Positions 45,479 through 55,181 of a stretch of DNA of 64,000 nt are shown in pieces. This DNA is from Rhodopirellula bahusiensis (GTDB taxonomy: Bacteria; Planctomycetota; Planctomycetia; Pirellulales; Pirellulaceae), in contig NZ_NIZW01000006.1 of the NCBI RefSeq assembly GCF_002727185.1, forward strand, positions 372,001-436,000. Reading direction: 5' to 3'. Position 1 is the first letter of the stretch. Every line of letters starts with the position of its first letter. A program made the position numbers and the translations under genes. The notes below the pieces were generated by a model that saw only the letters and a list, made by a program, of their open reading frames with translations, did no database searches and was not told the origin of the DNA.

Positions 45479-46087
45479 GTGAGCCTATCCGACGTCGATC
45501 GTCAGCTACTGCAACGTTGTCTCGACCGGGAACCCCGGGCGTGGCAAGACTTCGTCGATCGATTTGTTGGCCTGGTTGTCCATGTCGTCAATCGGACCGC
45601 GATTGGCCGCAGCCTTTCGATGGACGAACCAACCCGAGATGACATGGTCGCGGAAGTGTTCCTGGTCATCGTTCGGCATGATTTTGCCGTGCTTCGACGC
45701 TTCCGACGGCAATGCTCGCTGGCGACTTACCTGACCATTGTTGCGCGACGCGTTGTGGTTCGCCGTTTGACTGCCACATCGGCGGCTTCTGGAAATCACC
45801 ATCCGGCGTCATCCAACGGAAGCTCTTTGGCCAATGGAAATACCGTCAACGGGATCGCCAATGGTCACGCAGCACCAACGCAAATCAATGGTGAACTCCA
45901 GCGAATCGAAAACGCGGAAGAAGTCGAGCACCTGCTGATGCGTTTGGACCCCAAAGAAGCCAGCGTCGTGCGGATGTACCACTTGGAAGGCAAGTCGTAC
46001 CAAGAGATCAGCCAAGCGGTCGGATTGAGCGAAAACACGATCGGTCCGCTGCTGCATCGCGCACGAGCCAAGATGGGTCGCGGCTGA
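45479..46087 (+). CDS. RNA polymerase ECF-type sigma factor
   Basis: 202 residues from GTG 45479. A region 2 helix (RDDMVAEVFLVIVRHDFAVL with RFRRQCSLATYL) and a region 4 helix-turn-helix (LEGKSYQEISQAVGLSENTI, ending LLHRARAKMGRG) are both present, separated by an unusual ~45-residue Asn/Gly/Ser/Ala-rich linker (HPASSNGSSLANGNTVNGIA). The 368-base gap before it (45111-45478) holds no gene, RNA or clear hairpin. It is followed by recQ 87 bases downstream. A separate anti-sigma gene is not seen. Confidence 0.85.
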   Translation: MSLSDVDRQLLQRCLDREPRAWQDFVDRFVGLVVHVVNRTAIGRSLSMDEPTRDDMVAEVFLVIVRHDFAVLRRFRRQCSLATYLTIVARRVVVRRLTATSAASGNHHPASSNGSSLANGNTVNGIANGHAAPTQINGELQRIENAEEVEHLLMRLDPKEASVVRMYHLEGKSYQEISQAVGLSENTIGPLLHRARAKMGRG

Positions 46088-46174
46088 GCACCCTCGATCG
46101 AGTGAACGACATTCTCGAGCGAAACTGCTAACCTGTTCGATCTCTTTCTTCGAACGATCGCAGTGAGTCCCCGG

Positions 46175-48415
46175 ATGTCGTCGCCTTCTGAATCGCTCTC
46201 GACCACCGCCCATTCCACGTCTCCCAATGCCGAAATGGACCAAGCTCATTCGGTCCTCGAATCGGTCTGGGGTTATGACTCGTTCCGACCCTTGCAGGCC
46301 GATGCGGTTCAGGATGTGATCCGCGGCCGCGACAGCTTGGTCGTGCTCCCGACCGGCGGCGGCAAATCGCTGTGCTACCAAGTTCCCGCGCTCGTTCGCG
46401 ATGGAATGTCCGTGGTCGTTTCACCTTTGATCTCGTTGATGAAGGATCAGGTCGACGCGTTGACCAGCAACGGTGTCTCGGCGGCTCTGGTCAACAGCAC
46501 CCAATCGATGGAACAGAAACGAGAAACGGCGGAACGGATTCGTCGCGGTGAGATCAAGATTCTTTACCTGGCTCCGGAACGCTTGCTCACGCCCAAGACA
46601 CTCGACTTTCTTCGCAGCCTGCCGATCTCCTTTTTCGCGATCGACGAAGCACACTGCGTCAGCAACTGGGGACACGACTTTCGTCCCGAGTACCGCGGCT
46701 TGCGAATTCTCAAGGAACAATTCCCATCCGCATCCGTGCACGCCTTCACCGCGACCGCCTCCGAACAAGTTCGCGATGACATTGCGGAACAACTGCAACT
46801 GCATGATCCGCGTGTATTGGTTGGTGACTTCGACCGCCCCAACCTGACGTATCGAATGATGCGTAGCGACGGCAAACTGAATCAGATTCAGCAGTGCATC
46901 CAGCAACACCCGGGCGAATCAGGCGTTGTGTACTGCATCACTCGCAAAGAAGTTGAACAAACCGCGGGCGCGCTGGAGGCCGTGGGCGTTCGAACACTCC
47001 CATATCATGCGGGACTCCCTGATGAAGTGCGCCAAGCGAACCAGGAAGCCTTCATCCAAGAGAAGGTCGACGTCATCGTGGCCACAGTCGCGTTCGGAAT
47101 GGGGATCGACAAATCCAACGTGCGGTTTGTGATCCACGCCGGGATGCCCAAGTCGATCGAACACTACCAACAAGAAAGCGGCCGTGCCGGGCGTGATGGG
47201 CTCGCGGCCGAATGCGTCCTGATCCACAGCGGCGGCGACTTGATGTCGTGGAAACGGATCCTGGAAAACGGCGACCGCAACAACTTCCAATCCGCGATGA
47301 GTTCGGTTGAGTCGATGGCGGCGTTGTGCAACGGCGTGCAGTGCAGACACGCGTCACTGGTCGAATACTTTGGTCAGGAATACGACTCGGACAACTGCAA
47401 CGCATGCGATGTTTGTCTCGGCGAACTCGATGTCGTGGAAGATCCGATCACGCTGGCACAAAAGATCCTGTCGTGCGTGGTTCGTCTGAAAGAGCGGTAC
47501 GGCGCCGGACACACGGTCAAAGTTCTCACCGGCTCACGAGACCAAAAAGTGATCCAGGCCGGCCATGATCAGCTCAGCACCTACAACCTGCTTTCGAACG
47601 AAGGTGCCACGGCAGTTCGCACTTGGATCGAGCAACTGATTTCTCAGAACCATTTGATCCGAACCGGTGAGTATCAATCACTCCGTCTGACCGCATCCGG
47701 TCGTGCGTTGCTCAAACGAGAAGGCACTGTGACGTTGACGAAGGTCGCCGCCAAAAGCTCATCCCGTCGTCCCGCCGCAAACGAATCATGGGAAGGCGTC
47801 GATCGCGAATTGTTTGATCACTTGCGATCCCTTCGCAGTGAGATGGCGTCGGAACGAGGTGTTCCAGCCTACGTGATCTTCGGCGACGCCGTCCTTCGCG
47901 AATTGGCTCGTGTTCGTCCAACTTCGATAGACAAACTCACCAACATTCGAGGGATTGGCGACCGCAAACGCGAAGAGTTCGGACAACTGTTCTTGGATTC
48001 GATCGATCAGTACTGCGAAAACAATCCGCTTGCCAGAGATCAATCCGCCAACGCGTCCCTACCGACGGCCAGCAAACCGCGGGCAAGCACGACTCCCAAC
48101 GCCGCCATGGTCCAAGCCTCCCAACTTTTTCGCGAGGGGCACGATGTTGCCGAAGTGGCGAAGAAGATGGACCGCGCTGAATCGACCGTGAGCAAATACC
48201 TCAGCGACTACATTCAATCAGAGAAGATCACCGATCCAACCCAGTGGGTGCCCGCCGACGAAGTCGAAGCAATTCGGGCGGCATTGATGGCCGCCGAAGA
48301 CGAACGCCTGCGTCCGGTGTTCGAAGCCCTCGACGAAAAAGTGTCCTACGAAAAGATCCGCATCGTGGCCACTTGCATGAAAAACGAGATGGCGATCGAA
48401 GACACGGACGACTGA
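46175..48415 (+). CDS. recQ: ATP-dependent DNA helicase RecQ
   Basis: 746 residues from ATG 46175 (GTG 46163 is also in frame). Helicase motifs are visible: Walker A LPTGGGKSLCYQVPAL, DEAH box AIDEAHCVSNWGHDFRPEY, SATATA-like TATASEQV and motif VI QESGRAGRDG. RecQ zinc-binding cysteines (Cys-Arg-His then CNACDVC) and an HRDC domain (~540-625) follow. The last ~110 residues form a helix-turn-helix-like domain (VAEVAKKMDRAESTVSKYL) typical of HTH-containing RecQ proteins. It unwinds branched DNA during recombination and repair. The upstream gene is a sigma factor, but the association may be incidental. Confidence 0.95.
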   Translation: MSSPSESLSTTAHSTSPNAEMDQAHSVLESVWGYDSFRPLQADAVQDVIRGRDSLVVLPTGGGKSLCYQVPALVRDGMSVVVSPLISLMKDQVDALTSNGVSAALVNSTQSMEQKRETAERIRRGEIKILYLAPERLLTPKTLDFLRSLPISFFAIDEAHCVSNWGHDFRPEYRGLRILKEQFPSASVHAFTATASEQVRDDIAEQLQLHDPRVLVGDFDRPNLTYRMMRSDGKLNQIQQCIQQHPGESGVVYCITRKEVEQTAGALEAVGVRTLPYHAGLPDEVRQANQEAFIQEKVDVIVATVAFGMGIDKSNVRFVIHAGMPKSIEHYQQESGRAGRDGLAAECVLIHSGGDLMSWKRILENGDRNNFQSAMSSVESMAALCNGVQCRHASLVEYFGQEYDSDNCNACDVCLGELDVVEDPITLAQKILSCVVRLKERYGAGHTVKVLTGSRDQKVIQAGHDQLSTYNLLSNEGATAVRTWIEQLISQNHLIRTGEYQSLRLTASGRALLKREGTVTLTKVAAKSSSRRPAANESWEGVDRELFDHLRSLRSEMASERGVPAYVIFGDAVLRELARVRPTSIDKLTNIRGIGDRKREEFGQLFLDSIDQYCENNPLARDQSANASLPTASKPRASTTPNAAMVQASQLFREGHDVAEVAKKMDRAESTVSKYLSDYIQSEKITDPTQWVPADEVEAIRAALMAAEDERLRPVFEALDEKVSYEKIRIVATCMKNEMAIEDTDD

Positions 48416-48438
48416 AGGCGAGATGAATCACCAACCAT

Positions 48439-49395
48439 CTATGTCTTGCCCCACCGCGTCCTCAGCGCGTCGATCAACACAGCAACCACGATCACCACAC
48501 CGGTGATGATTTGTTTGCTGGCGTCGGACACACCAACCTGAGCCAAACCGGTCTGCAAGACCTGAATGATCAACACACCGATGAAGGATCGCACCACGTT
48601 CCCGCGGCCGCCCATCAAACTGGTCCCTCCGATCACGCAGGCCGCAATCGCCGCCAATTCAATCCCGATCGCCGCATTCGGGTCCGCGGTCGACAACCGG
48701 GAAGTTTGAGCCAACCCCGCCAAGCCGCACATCATGCCGCTGATCGCGAAAATCGCGATGCACAACGGTGCCGATCGAATCCCTGACATCCGAACCGCTT
48801 CAGAATTGGTACCGATCGCGATGCAGTACCGCCCCCAAACCGTGCGAGTCAAAAAAAGCTGCCCCAGAATGACAGTTCCGATCGCGGTCATGAACGCCGG
48901 CGAAACAAACGCTCCGGGCAATGGTTGGCCAAACCATTCAATCCGACTGCCTATGTAAATCGATTGCGAGTCCGTCACCACCTTGGTTGCTCCGCGAGCA
49001 ATCTCGAGCATTCCAAGCGTGACGATGAACGATGGAATGCCAAAGCCAATCGAAATCGCTCCGTTCAATCCTCCGCCGATCGATGCAACCAACACTGCAA
49101 CCGGAAGAGCCGCCCAGATCGACCAATCGTAATTGGCCATCAAGACACCCAGCACCGCCGATGAAACCGCCAACAGCGACCCGACCGACAAGTCAATTCC
49201 ACCGATAATCAGCACCAAAGTCATCCCGACGACCAAGAACGTCAGGTCGGGCACCTGATTCGCGATCGAAACCAGGGTCGACATTTGAAAGAAGTTGTTG
49301 CTGAGCATCGAAAAAACCGCGACCAGCACCAACAACACTGCCACCAATCCCACATGCGGTGCAATCTGCTTGAGGAAGTCTTTCAGGCGACTCAT
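48439..49395 (-). CDS. Ribose/sugar-type ABC transporter permease (RbsC-like)
   Basis: 318 residues from ATG 49395, which overlaps the ATP-binding gene's stop as ATGA. It is a membrane protein with about ten hydrophobic helices, and carries the RbsC/BPD_transp_2 region (IGGIDLSVGSLLAVSSAVLGV, GIPSFIVTLGMLEIARGATKV). It forms the inner-membrane pore for a carbohydrate or autoinducer-2 importer. Translation is coupled to the two upstream genes. The sugar is unknown. Confidence 0.9.
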   Translation of the reverse strand: MSRLKDFLKQIAPHVGLVAVLLVLVAVFSMLSNNFFQMSTLVSIANQVPDLTFLVVGMTLVLIIGGIDLSVGSLLAVSSAVLGVLMANYDWSIWAALPVAVLVASIGGGLNGAISIGFGIPSFIVTLGMLEIARGATKVVTDSQSIYIGSRIEWFGQPLPGAFVSPAFMTAIGTVILGQLFLTRTVWGRYCIAIGTNSEAVRMSGIRSAPLCIAIFAISGMMCGLAGLAQTSRLSTADPNAAIGIELAAIAACVIGGTSLMGGRGNVVRSFIGVLIIQVLQTGLAQVGVSDASKQIITGVVIVVAVLIDALRTRWGKT

Positions 49396-50960
49396 GGTGC
49401 CACCTCCTGATTCTTCCATTGATCGTCTGATGCTCCAGCGGGCGACTTCGACTCCTGTCCCGCAAACGACGCTTCCAAGATCGAATCCTCGCTGAAGTTC
49501 TCTCGCTCGAACGTCGTCACCATTTTGCCGGCGGACATGACAGCGATCGCATCGCACGTTTCAAACAACTCTTCCAAATCACTGCTCACAATCACGATCG
49601 TCTTGCCTTGTTTGGCCAATTCCTCAAACAGTTCGTACAGTTTTCCGCGAGCGGCCACATCGATCCCGCGTGACGGTTCATCGAAGAGGTAGACCTCGGC
49701 ACCGCGAGTCAGCCATTTGGCCACCGCGACCTTTTGTTGGTTGCCGCCGCTGAGTGTGCTGACAAGTTGTTCCAACGATTGGCATCGAGTTTCCAACGAC
49801 GCGTGGATCGCACTGGCTGATTCAGCCTCCGCTGTTTGCCGAATCCATCCCTTGGCGGAAAATTTGGTGGCAAGCGCGGCCAGCGAGGTGTTGGCTCGGA
49901 TCGGCTGAGTCAGCAGCAACCCGTTCTGCTTCCGATCTTCGGTCACCATCGCGAAACCAGCTTCGACGGCCTGACTGGGATGGGTGAAGCGAACTGCCTC
50001 GCCACCGGACAGCGACACGTGCCCCGAATCAGCCACGTCGGCACCAAAAATTGCTCGCAGCATTTCCGTTCTTCCGGAACCCACCAATCCAGCGATTCCC
50101 AAACGTTCTCCTCGACGAACATCGAACGAAACGTTGTTGACCATCCCACATGAGATTCCCTGAACCGACAATCCCACCTCTTCTCGACGATGACTGACAA
50201 AGCTGGCCGCTGGCTGTCTGGAATCGTCGTCCGCTTCTTCCTCGGAACTCATCCAAGCAACCATCTTTTCACGATTGATGTTTGCGATGGGTTCTGTGGT
50301 AACGAGCCGACCGTCGCGCAGCACGCTGACTTCATCGGACAACTGCTGAACTTCTTCGAGTCGGTGCGAGATGTAGATAATCGCGACGCCTTGTTCACGC
50401 ATGCGGGTGAGATGCGAAAACAACTCTTCGGATTCACTTCCGGAAAGGGCCGCAGTTGGCTCATCTAAAATCAACACGCGAGCGTCACGGGCCAGCGCCG
50501 CCGCAATTTCGACCATCTGTTGTTTGCCAACACCCAAACTGCCAACGATCGTGTGCGTGTCGACATCGGGCAAACCAAACCGATCCAATATTTCGCGTGC
50601 GGAACGATGCAGCTCGCTCATTCGCAAAACGCCCCACCGATTGGGAAGAGACGCCAGCCGAAGGTTCTCGGCGACCGACAGCGTTTCGATCAAATTTAAT
50701 TCTTGTTGAACAATTTGAACTCCACAGGCCTCCGCATCCTGTTTGCTGACAGGCTGATAGTCGCCGCCGCCCAGAGACATTTGCCCTGCTGATGCCGAGA
50801 CCAAACCGCTGATGATCTTGCACAACGTGCTCTTCCCAGCACCATTGGCGCCGAGCAACGCGTGCAGATGCCCGGCATGAAAGTCGATCGAGACGTCATC
50901 GAGCACCGTGACCTTGCCGTAGCGTTTCGTCAGCCCGTGAACAGAAAGAGCGACCGTCAT
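49392..50960 (-). CDS. Sugar ABC transporter ATP-binding protein (RbsA-like)
   Basis: 522 residues with two ABC cassettes as in RbsA/MglA. The first has Walker A GANGAGKSTLCK and LILDEPTAALSGSES (Walker B). The second has GLVGSGRTEMLRAIF, signature LSGGNQQKVAVAKWL and a Walker B ending in YLFDEPSRGID. It hydrolyses ATP to power uptake through the permease encoded downstream. The start ATG overlaps the stop of the substrate-binding gene (ATGA), and the stop overlaps the permease start. Confidence 0.93.
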   Translation of the reverse strand: MTVALSVHGLTKRYGKVTVLDDVSIDFHAGHLHALLGANGAGKSTLCKIISGLVSASAGQMSLGGGDYQPVSKQDAEACGVQIVQQELNLIETLSVAENLRLASLPNRWGVLRMSELHRSAREILDRFGLPDVDTHTIVGSLGVGKQQMVEIAAALARDARVLILDEPTAALSGSESEELFSHLTRMREQGVAIIYISHRLEEVQQLSDEVSVLRDGRLVTTEPIANINREKMVAWMSSEEEADDDSRQPAASFVSHRREEVGLSVQGISCGMVNNVSFDVRRGERLGIAGLVGSGRTEMLRAIFGADVADSGHVSLSGGEAVRFTHPSQAVEAGFAMVTEDRKQNGLLLTQPIRANTSLAALATKFSAKGWIRQTAEAESASAIHASLETRCQSLEQLVSTLSGGNQQKVAVAKWLTRGAEVYLFDEPSRGIDVAARGKLYELFEELAKQGKTIVIVSSDLEELFETCDAIAVMSAGKMVTTFERENFSEDSILEASFAGQESKSPAGASDDQWKNQEVAP

Positions 50961-51958
50961 TCTTTGACCAGGGTCTCGGATGTGATCAGATCCACGGGCG
51001 TTTCAACATCTTCGATCGATGAATCCGATTCTGAGTTTTCGCTGCCAAGTTGCTTCAGCGCCGCTTCGATTCCGAACACAGCCAACTGATCGCCATGTTG
51101 ATCGGCGGTGGCCAGGACCTTGCCGTCTTGGATAGCCTGTTGGATCGCGCTAATGTTGTCGAATCCGACGATCTGAACTTCGCCGGCACGTCCCGCGCTT
51201 TTGACCGCGGCGATCGCACCAAGGGCCATCGAATCATTGGCAGCCAAGATCGCTGAAATTTCAGGGTGCTCACTCAGCATCGACGATGCGACGGTGTTGG
51301 CTCGAGACATTTCCCAGTCCGCAGATTGGCTGCTCACAATTTCCATGCCGGCATCTTTCATCGCGGCCTCGAACCCCTTCAAACGCTGTTGAGCGTTGAA
51401 CGACGTACGGATACCTTCCAAAATCGCAACCTTCTCTCCTTTACGATTGGCGGCCAGATAATTTCCCACCGTTTTTGCTCCCGCCATGTTGTCCGGCCCG
51501 ACAAATGGAACCGAGATGTTCTCTTGCTGGAGAACTTCCGCGTCCAAACGATTGTCGATGTTAACGACTGTGACTCCCGCTTCGATCGCTCGCCGTAGCG
51601 CAGGCACCAAGACCTTTGAATCAGCCGGCGCGATCACGATCGCGTCGACTCCACTGGCGACCATTTCTTCGACCAATGCGACTTGCCGGCTGACATCGCG
51701 TTCGTCCTTGATGCCGTTGACGACCAAGTCGTACTGATCGGCGTTCTCGGCCTGATGCGATTCAGCTCCCTTGGCCATTGTTGAGAAGAACTCGTTGGCC
51801 AACGACTTCATGATCAAAGCAACGCGAGGTTTGGTGTTCCCATCGTCCTTTGATTGCGACGTCGAACTGGATGACGTGCAGCCGGATACCAAAAGTGACA
51901 AGAGTGCAGTGAAACAGCCAACGCGTTTGGCGGTTGCAAAATTAGTTGCAGTGAACAT
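50957..51958 (-). CDS. Sugar ABC transporter substrate-binding lipoprotein (RbsB-like)
   Basis: 333 residues from ATG 51958, fixed by a typical lipoprotein signal: a basic N-terminus, hydrophobic stretch and lipobox Leu-Val-Ser-Gly-Cys near residue 27. The mature part is a periplasmic-binding protein of the LacI/RbsB type, with LIMKSLANEFFSTMAKGAES and GVDAIVIAPADSKVLVPALR. It captures a sugar or related small molecule and hands it to the importer. It begins the three-gene operon. Similar proteins often bind ribose, xylose, galactose or AI-2; this one is not distinguishable. Confidence 0.92.
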   Translation of the reverse strand: MFTATNFATAKRVGCFTALLSLLVSGCTSSSSTSQSKDDGNTKPRVALIMKSLANEFFSTMAKGAESHQAENADQYDLVVNGIKDERDVSRQVALVEEMVASGVDAIVIAPADSKVLVPALRRAIEAGVTVVNIDNRLDAEVLQQENISVPFVGPDNMAGAKTVGNYLAANRKGEKVAILEGIRTSFNAQQRLKGFEAAMKDAGMEIVSSQSADWEMSRANTVASSMLSEHPEISAILAANDSMALGAIAAVKSAGRAGEVQIVGFDNISAIQQAIQDGKVLATADQHGDQLAVFGIEAALKQLGSENSESDSSIEDVETPVDLITSETLVKE

Positions 51959-52256
51959 TCGTTTGATGCGGGGAGGTGGGGAAGGAAGCATCAGGAAGGT
52001 GAGCGGCGTGATGCAGCAGCACCACACAGCGACGACAGCATAACCAGTCTATCGATTGAGGTGGCATGAGGCACCAAACCGTTTCGAGGGCGTGGATTCG
52101 GCAGTGGGTGCTCAGCGATACATGTCGAGCAGTGGGGTTGCTCAGTTGGCGACGGACTACGAAATTGATGGCTCATCGAATCGCTTTGCGAATCCCTGGC
52201 TGAAAAATCTCAGCTCGGATTCGTTTCTTCGCACCTCGCACCCGATCGGCCCGATC

Positions 52257-52778
52257 ATGTTTACTCTGGATGTCCTGTCACGAATCATCCACGTCGGCAC
52301 AGCGATCACCTTGGTCGGTGGATCAGCGTTCATGCTGATCGTGTTGTTGCCGTCTGCCAAATTGATTTCCGACGAGGCCCATCAAACCCTGGCCCAAGCC
52401 GTGACCGGTCGCTGGAAGCGTTTCATTCACGGCGGCATCCTGCTGTTCTTGCTCAGTGGTTTCTACAACTACATGCGAGCGATCCCGAACCACAAAGGCG
52501 ACGGTCTGTACCACGGCTTGCTGGGCGTCAAAATGCTGCTCGCCTTCACCATTTTCTTCCTCGCCTCGGCTTTGGTCGGTCGCAGTGCGGCCTTCGAGGG
52601 AATCCGTCAGAACCGAGCAAAATGGCTGAAAGTCATTGTCTTGTTCGCCGCCATCATCGTTGGAATCTCCGGTTTTGTGAAAGTTCGCGGGCCATCGATC
52701 AACACGGTCGACGCGAATGCAGTCGCACCGATCGATTCTTCTGACACGCCGGAACCACAACCGGCGACCGCCGAGTGA
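52257..52778 (+). CDS. Four-helix integral membrane protein of unknown function
   Basis: 173 residues from ATG 52257. The in-frame upstream sequence from 52056 looks like non-coding DNA, so it is excluded. Four hydrophobic segments lie at about 9-35, 60-80, 90-115 and 125-145. A His in IIHVGTAITLVGGSAFML and HGGILLFLLSGFYNYMR resemble features of CopD-like or DUF-type membrane proteins, but the match is weak. A Pro/Thr/Glu-rich C-terminal tail is probably cytoplasmic. The stop overlaps the next gene's GTG start (GTGA), suggesting co-translation with the following transporter. Confidence 0.6.
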   Translation: MFTLDVLSRIIHVGTAITLVGGSAFMLIVLLPSAKLISDEAHQTLAQAVTGRWKRFIHGGILLFLLSGFYNYMRAIPNHKGDGLYHGLLGVKMLLAFTIFFLASALVGRSAAFEGIRQNRAKWLKVIVLFAAIIVGISGFVKVRGPSINTVDANAVAPIDSSDTPEPQPATAE

Positions 52779-54148
52779 ATCGCCTGCGTGAGTGGCGAGA
52801 CGAATTTTTTCGGCCGGGCGAGATCCAGCTTCTCGTTTGGTCCACCGCATGGTTCTTTTGCCTGCTGGGCGGCTACTACCAACTCCGTCCACTTCGCGAA
52901 GCGGAAGCGTTCTCTCGCGGGAGTGATGAGATCCCGTGGCTGTTCCTCGCCAGTTTCATTGCAATGTTGGTCGCGTCGCCGATCTACGCCTCCGTCGCCA
53001 ATCTTGGTCGCGGCATGCGACTGGTCAGCCGCGTGTATCGGTTCTTTGAACTGAACCTGCTGGTGTTCTTCATCGCGATGCAAGCCAGCGATCCCAACAT
53101 CGCCGCTTGGGTCGGACGCGTCTACTTCGTGTGGCTGAGCGTCTTCAATCTGTTTGTCGTGTCGTTGATGTGGAGCGTTTTCACAGACGCCTACCGCAGC
53201 GACCAAGCCAAACGATTGTTCGGTTTCATCTCAGCTGGCGGGACGATCGGTGGCATCGCGGGATCCGCCTTTGCATCCTGGCTGTCGCAACAAGCCGATG
53301 TTTCCTACGTCTTGATCGCGGGCATTGTCGCTTTGGAATTGTGCCAGCAATGCGGCCGAATTTTCGCGAGTGCACTGAGGAAACAAAATCAGGCGAACGA
53401 TGAATCGGATAATCCGATCGAAGAAACACCCGCACTGGGCACGACCGCAGATCTGCCTCCAACCGACGACTTAGCCTCGACCGATGATGCTGACCCGCCG
53501 AAGGAAAAGCACTCGATGTGGGTTGGGATCCGTGCGGTTTGGAATTCGCCGTACCTCCTAGGACTCTGCTTGTTCATGCTGGCACTGCAAGCTTGCGCGA
53601 CAACCGTCTACTGCGAACAAGCCGACTTCATTCGCGAAGCTAATTTGAACAAGGCCGATCGATTCGCTTTGATGTCCAAGATCAACCTTTGGGTACTGAG
53701 CCTCACGCTGGCCGTTCAACTGCTCGGGACCGCTGCATTGCTGCGTCGTCTTGGGATGGCAATCGTCCTGGGCGTGTTTCCGTTGATCTACGTCGTCGGA
53801 TTCGCCGGGCTGGCGTTTTGGCCCAGCCTGAACTGGATCGTGGGGTTGGTGGTCGTCCACCGCGCAGCAAGTTACTCGGTGTTCGCACCCGGGATTCAGG
53901 TTTTGTACACGGTCGTGGATCGCCGAACGCTGTATCAAGCCAAGGGCTTTCTGGACACGGCGGTGGTCCGAGGTGGCGACGTGATGTCGGCTCAACTGTT
54001 CGGTTTGCTCCGATTCAGCGGATTGAGTTTGACCGCGATCGCCGCAGGTTTTCTGCCCCTCGCGGTCCTGACTGGGCTGCTGGGGATGCGAATCGGCCGA
54101 AAACAGGCACAAATGCAGCAACGCGGGCGACCGGCCGGCCATGATTGA
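52775..54148 (+). CDS. MFS/NTT-like membrane transporter
   Basis: 457 residues from GTG 52775. About ten to twelve membrane helices are present, and the start (FFCLLGGYYQLRPLREAEAF) and the motif FTDAYRSDQAKRLFGFISAGGTIGGIAGS resemble the nucleotide transporter (NTT, ATP/ADP translocase-like) and MFS families of intracellular bacteria and planctomycetes. A large hydrophilic loop (~205-250) divides two halves. A nucleotide substrate is possible but not supported by other evidence. It is coupled to the four-helix protein gene. Confidence 0.75.
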   Translation: MNRLREWRDEFFRPGEIQLLVWSTAWFFCLLGGYYQLRPLREAEAFSRGSDEIPWLFLASFIAMLVASPIYASVANLGRGMRLVSRVYRFFELNLLVFFIAMQASDPNIAAWVGRVYFVWLSVFNLFVVSLMWSVFTDAYRSDQAKRLFGFISAGGTIGGIAGSAFASWLSQQADVSYVLIAGIVALELCQQCGRIFASALRKQNQANDESDNPIEETPALGTTADLPPTDDLASTDDADPPKEKHSMWVGIRAVWNSPYLLGLCLFMLALQACATTVYCEQADFIREANLNKADRFALMSKINLWVLSLTLAVQLLGTAALLRRLGMAIVLGVFPLIYVVGFAGLAFWPSLNWIVGLVVVHRAASYSVFAPGIQVLYTVVDRRTLYQAKGFLDTAVVRGGDVMSAQLFGLLRFSGLSLTAIAAGFLPLAVLTGLLGMRIGRKQAQMQQRGRPAGHD

Positions 54149-54317
54149 CCCGCTCCGTGGCCATTCGTAGACTTGACGGGTTTCCGCCCAGCAATCTTCG
54201 ACGAAATTCGCCCACGCCGGCCAGCAATCGCTCGCCGGCATCTTTTTTTCGTCGATCATTCTCGTCAATCAATTCTCTCGTCACCCATTAACCGTCCAAC
54301 AGGGACACACGCCGCTC

Positions 54318-55181
54318 ATGGACCAAGCGATTGCGAAAGCCGACGCACTCATCGAAGCGATGGGTTGGATCCGCCGATTTCGAGGCAAAACGACCGTCAT
54401 CAAACTCGGCGGCAGTTTGCTCGAAGACCGGGAAGCACTCCAGCACTTGCTGCTGGATGTGATCTTCATGGAAACAGTCGGCCTGCGTCCGGTCGTGGTG
54501 CACGGCGGAGGCAAAGCGATCACCGAGGCGATGGCCAAAGCGGGCATCGAAGCTCACTTCATTCGTGGCCGCCGTGTCACAGATGAGAAGTCGCTAGAAG
54601 TTGTCGAGCAAGTTCTCGCAGGAGAACTGAACGTCGAATTGACCGAGATGATGGAACGCTTTGGCGGCCGTGCTGTCAATTTGTCGCCCCGAACGACTTG
54701 CGTGCTGAAGGGCAAGAAGCTGATCGATCCCGAAGGCGATGACCTCGGCTTCGTCGGTGAAGTGACCGAAGTCGACCGCGACGTGATCGAAAGTTTGGCT
54801 TACACCGACCAAGTCGCCGTGATCCCTTCGTTGTGCACCGACGACAAAGGTCAACTCTACAACGTCAATGCGGACACCGCCGCGATGGCGGTCGCTCAGT
54901 CGTTGGGAGCTGATAAACTCGTGTTTCTGTCGGATGTCAACGGCGTGCGTCGCGATCCGGAAGATCCCCAAACAATCATTCCGGCTTTGTCCGCCGACGA
55001 AGCTCGCCAGTTGATCGCCGATGGCGTGATCAAGTCCGGCATGATTCCGAAGGTCGAAGCTTGCTTGGAAACGCTGGGTCGCGGCGTCCAGAAAGTTCAC
55101 ATCATCGACGGACGTTTGCGACATTCGTTGCTGCTCGAGATTTTCACGACCGACGGTGTGGGCACGGAGATCCATCCGTGA
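54318..55181 (+). CDS. argB: Acetylglutamate kinase
   Basis: 287 residues, the usual length. It phosphorylates N-acetylglutamate in arginine biosynthesis. Key features are KLGGSLLED near the N-terminus, [14 protein letters not shown] (substrate/ATP site), [16 protein letters not shown] and [18 protein letters not shown]. The start ATG 54318 has no in-frame alternative. The next gene begins at a GTG overlapping this stop (GTGA), so argB is translationally linked to an aminotransferase-like gene and then argF. Confidence 0.96.
   Translation: MDQAIAKADALIEAMGWIRRFRGKTTVIKLGGSLLEDREALQHLLLDVIFMETVGLRPVVVHGGGKAITEAMAKAGIEAHFIRGRRVTDEKSLEVVEQVLAGELNVELTEMMERFGGRAVNLSPRTTCVLKGKKLIDPEGDDLGFVGEVTEVDRDVIESLAYTDQVAVIPSLCTDDKGQLYNVNADTAAMAVAQSLGADKLVFLSDVNGVRRDPEDPQTIIPALSADEARQLIADGVIKSGMIPKVEACLETLGRGVQKVHIIDGRLRHSLLLEIFTTDGVGTEIHP

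Noticed and set aside
48439-51958. Autoinducer-2 (lsr) transport system
   Set aside because: The gene set is only a generic RbsABC-type importer; no lsrR, lsrK, lsrF or lsrG genes accompany it, so no specific ligand is supported.
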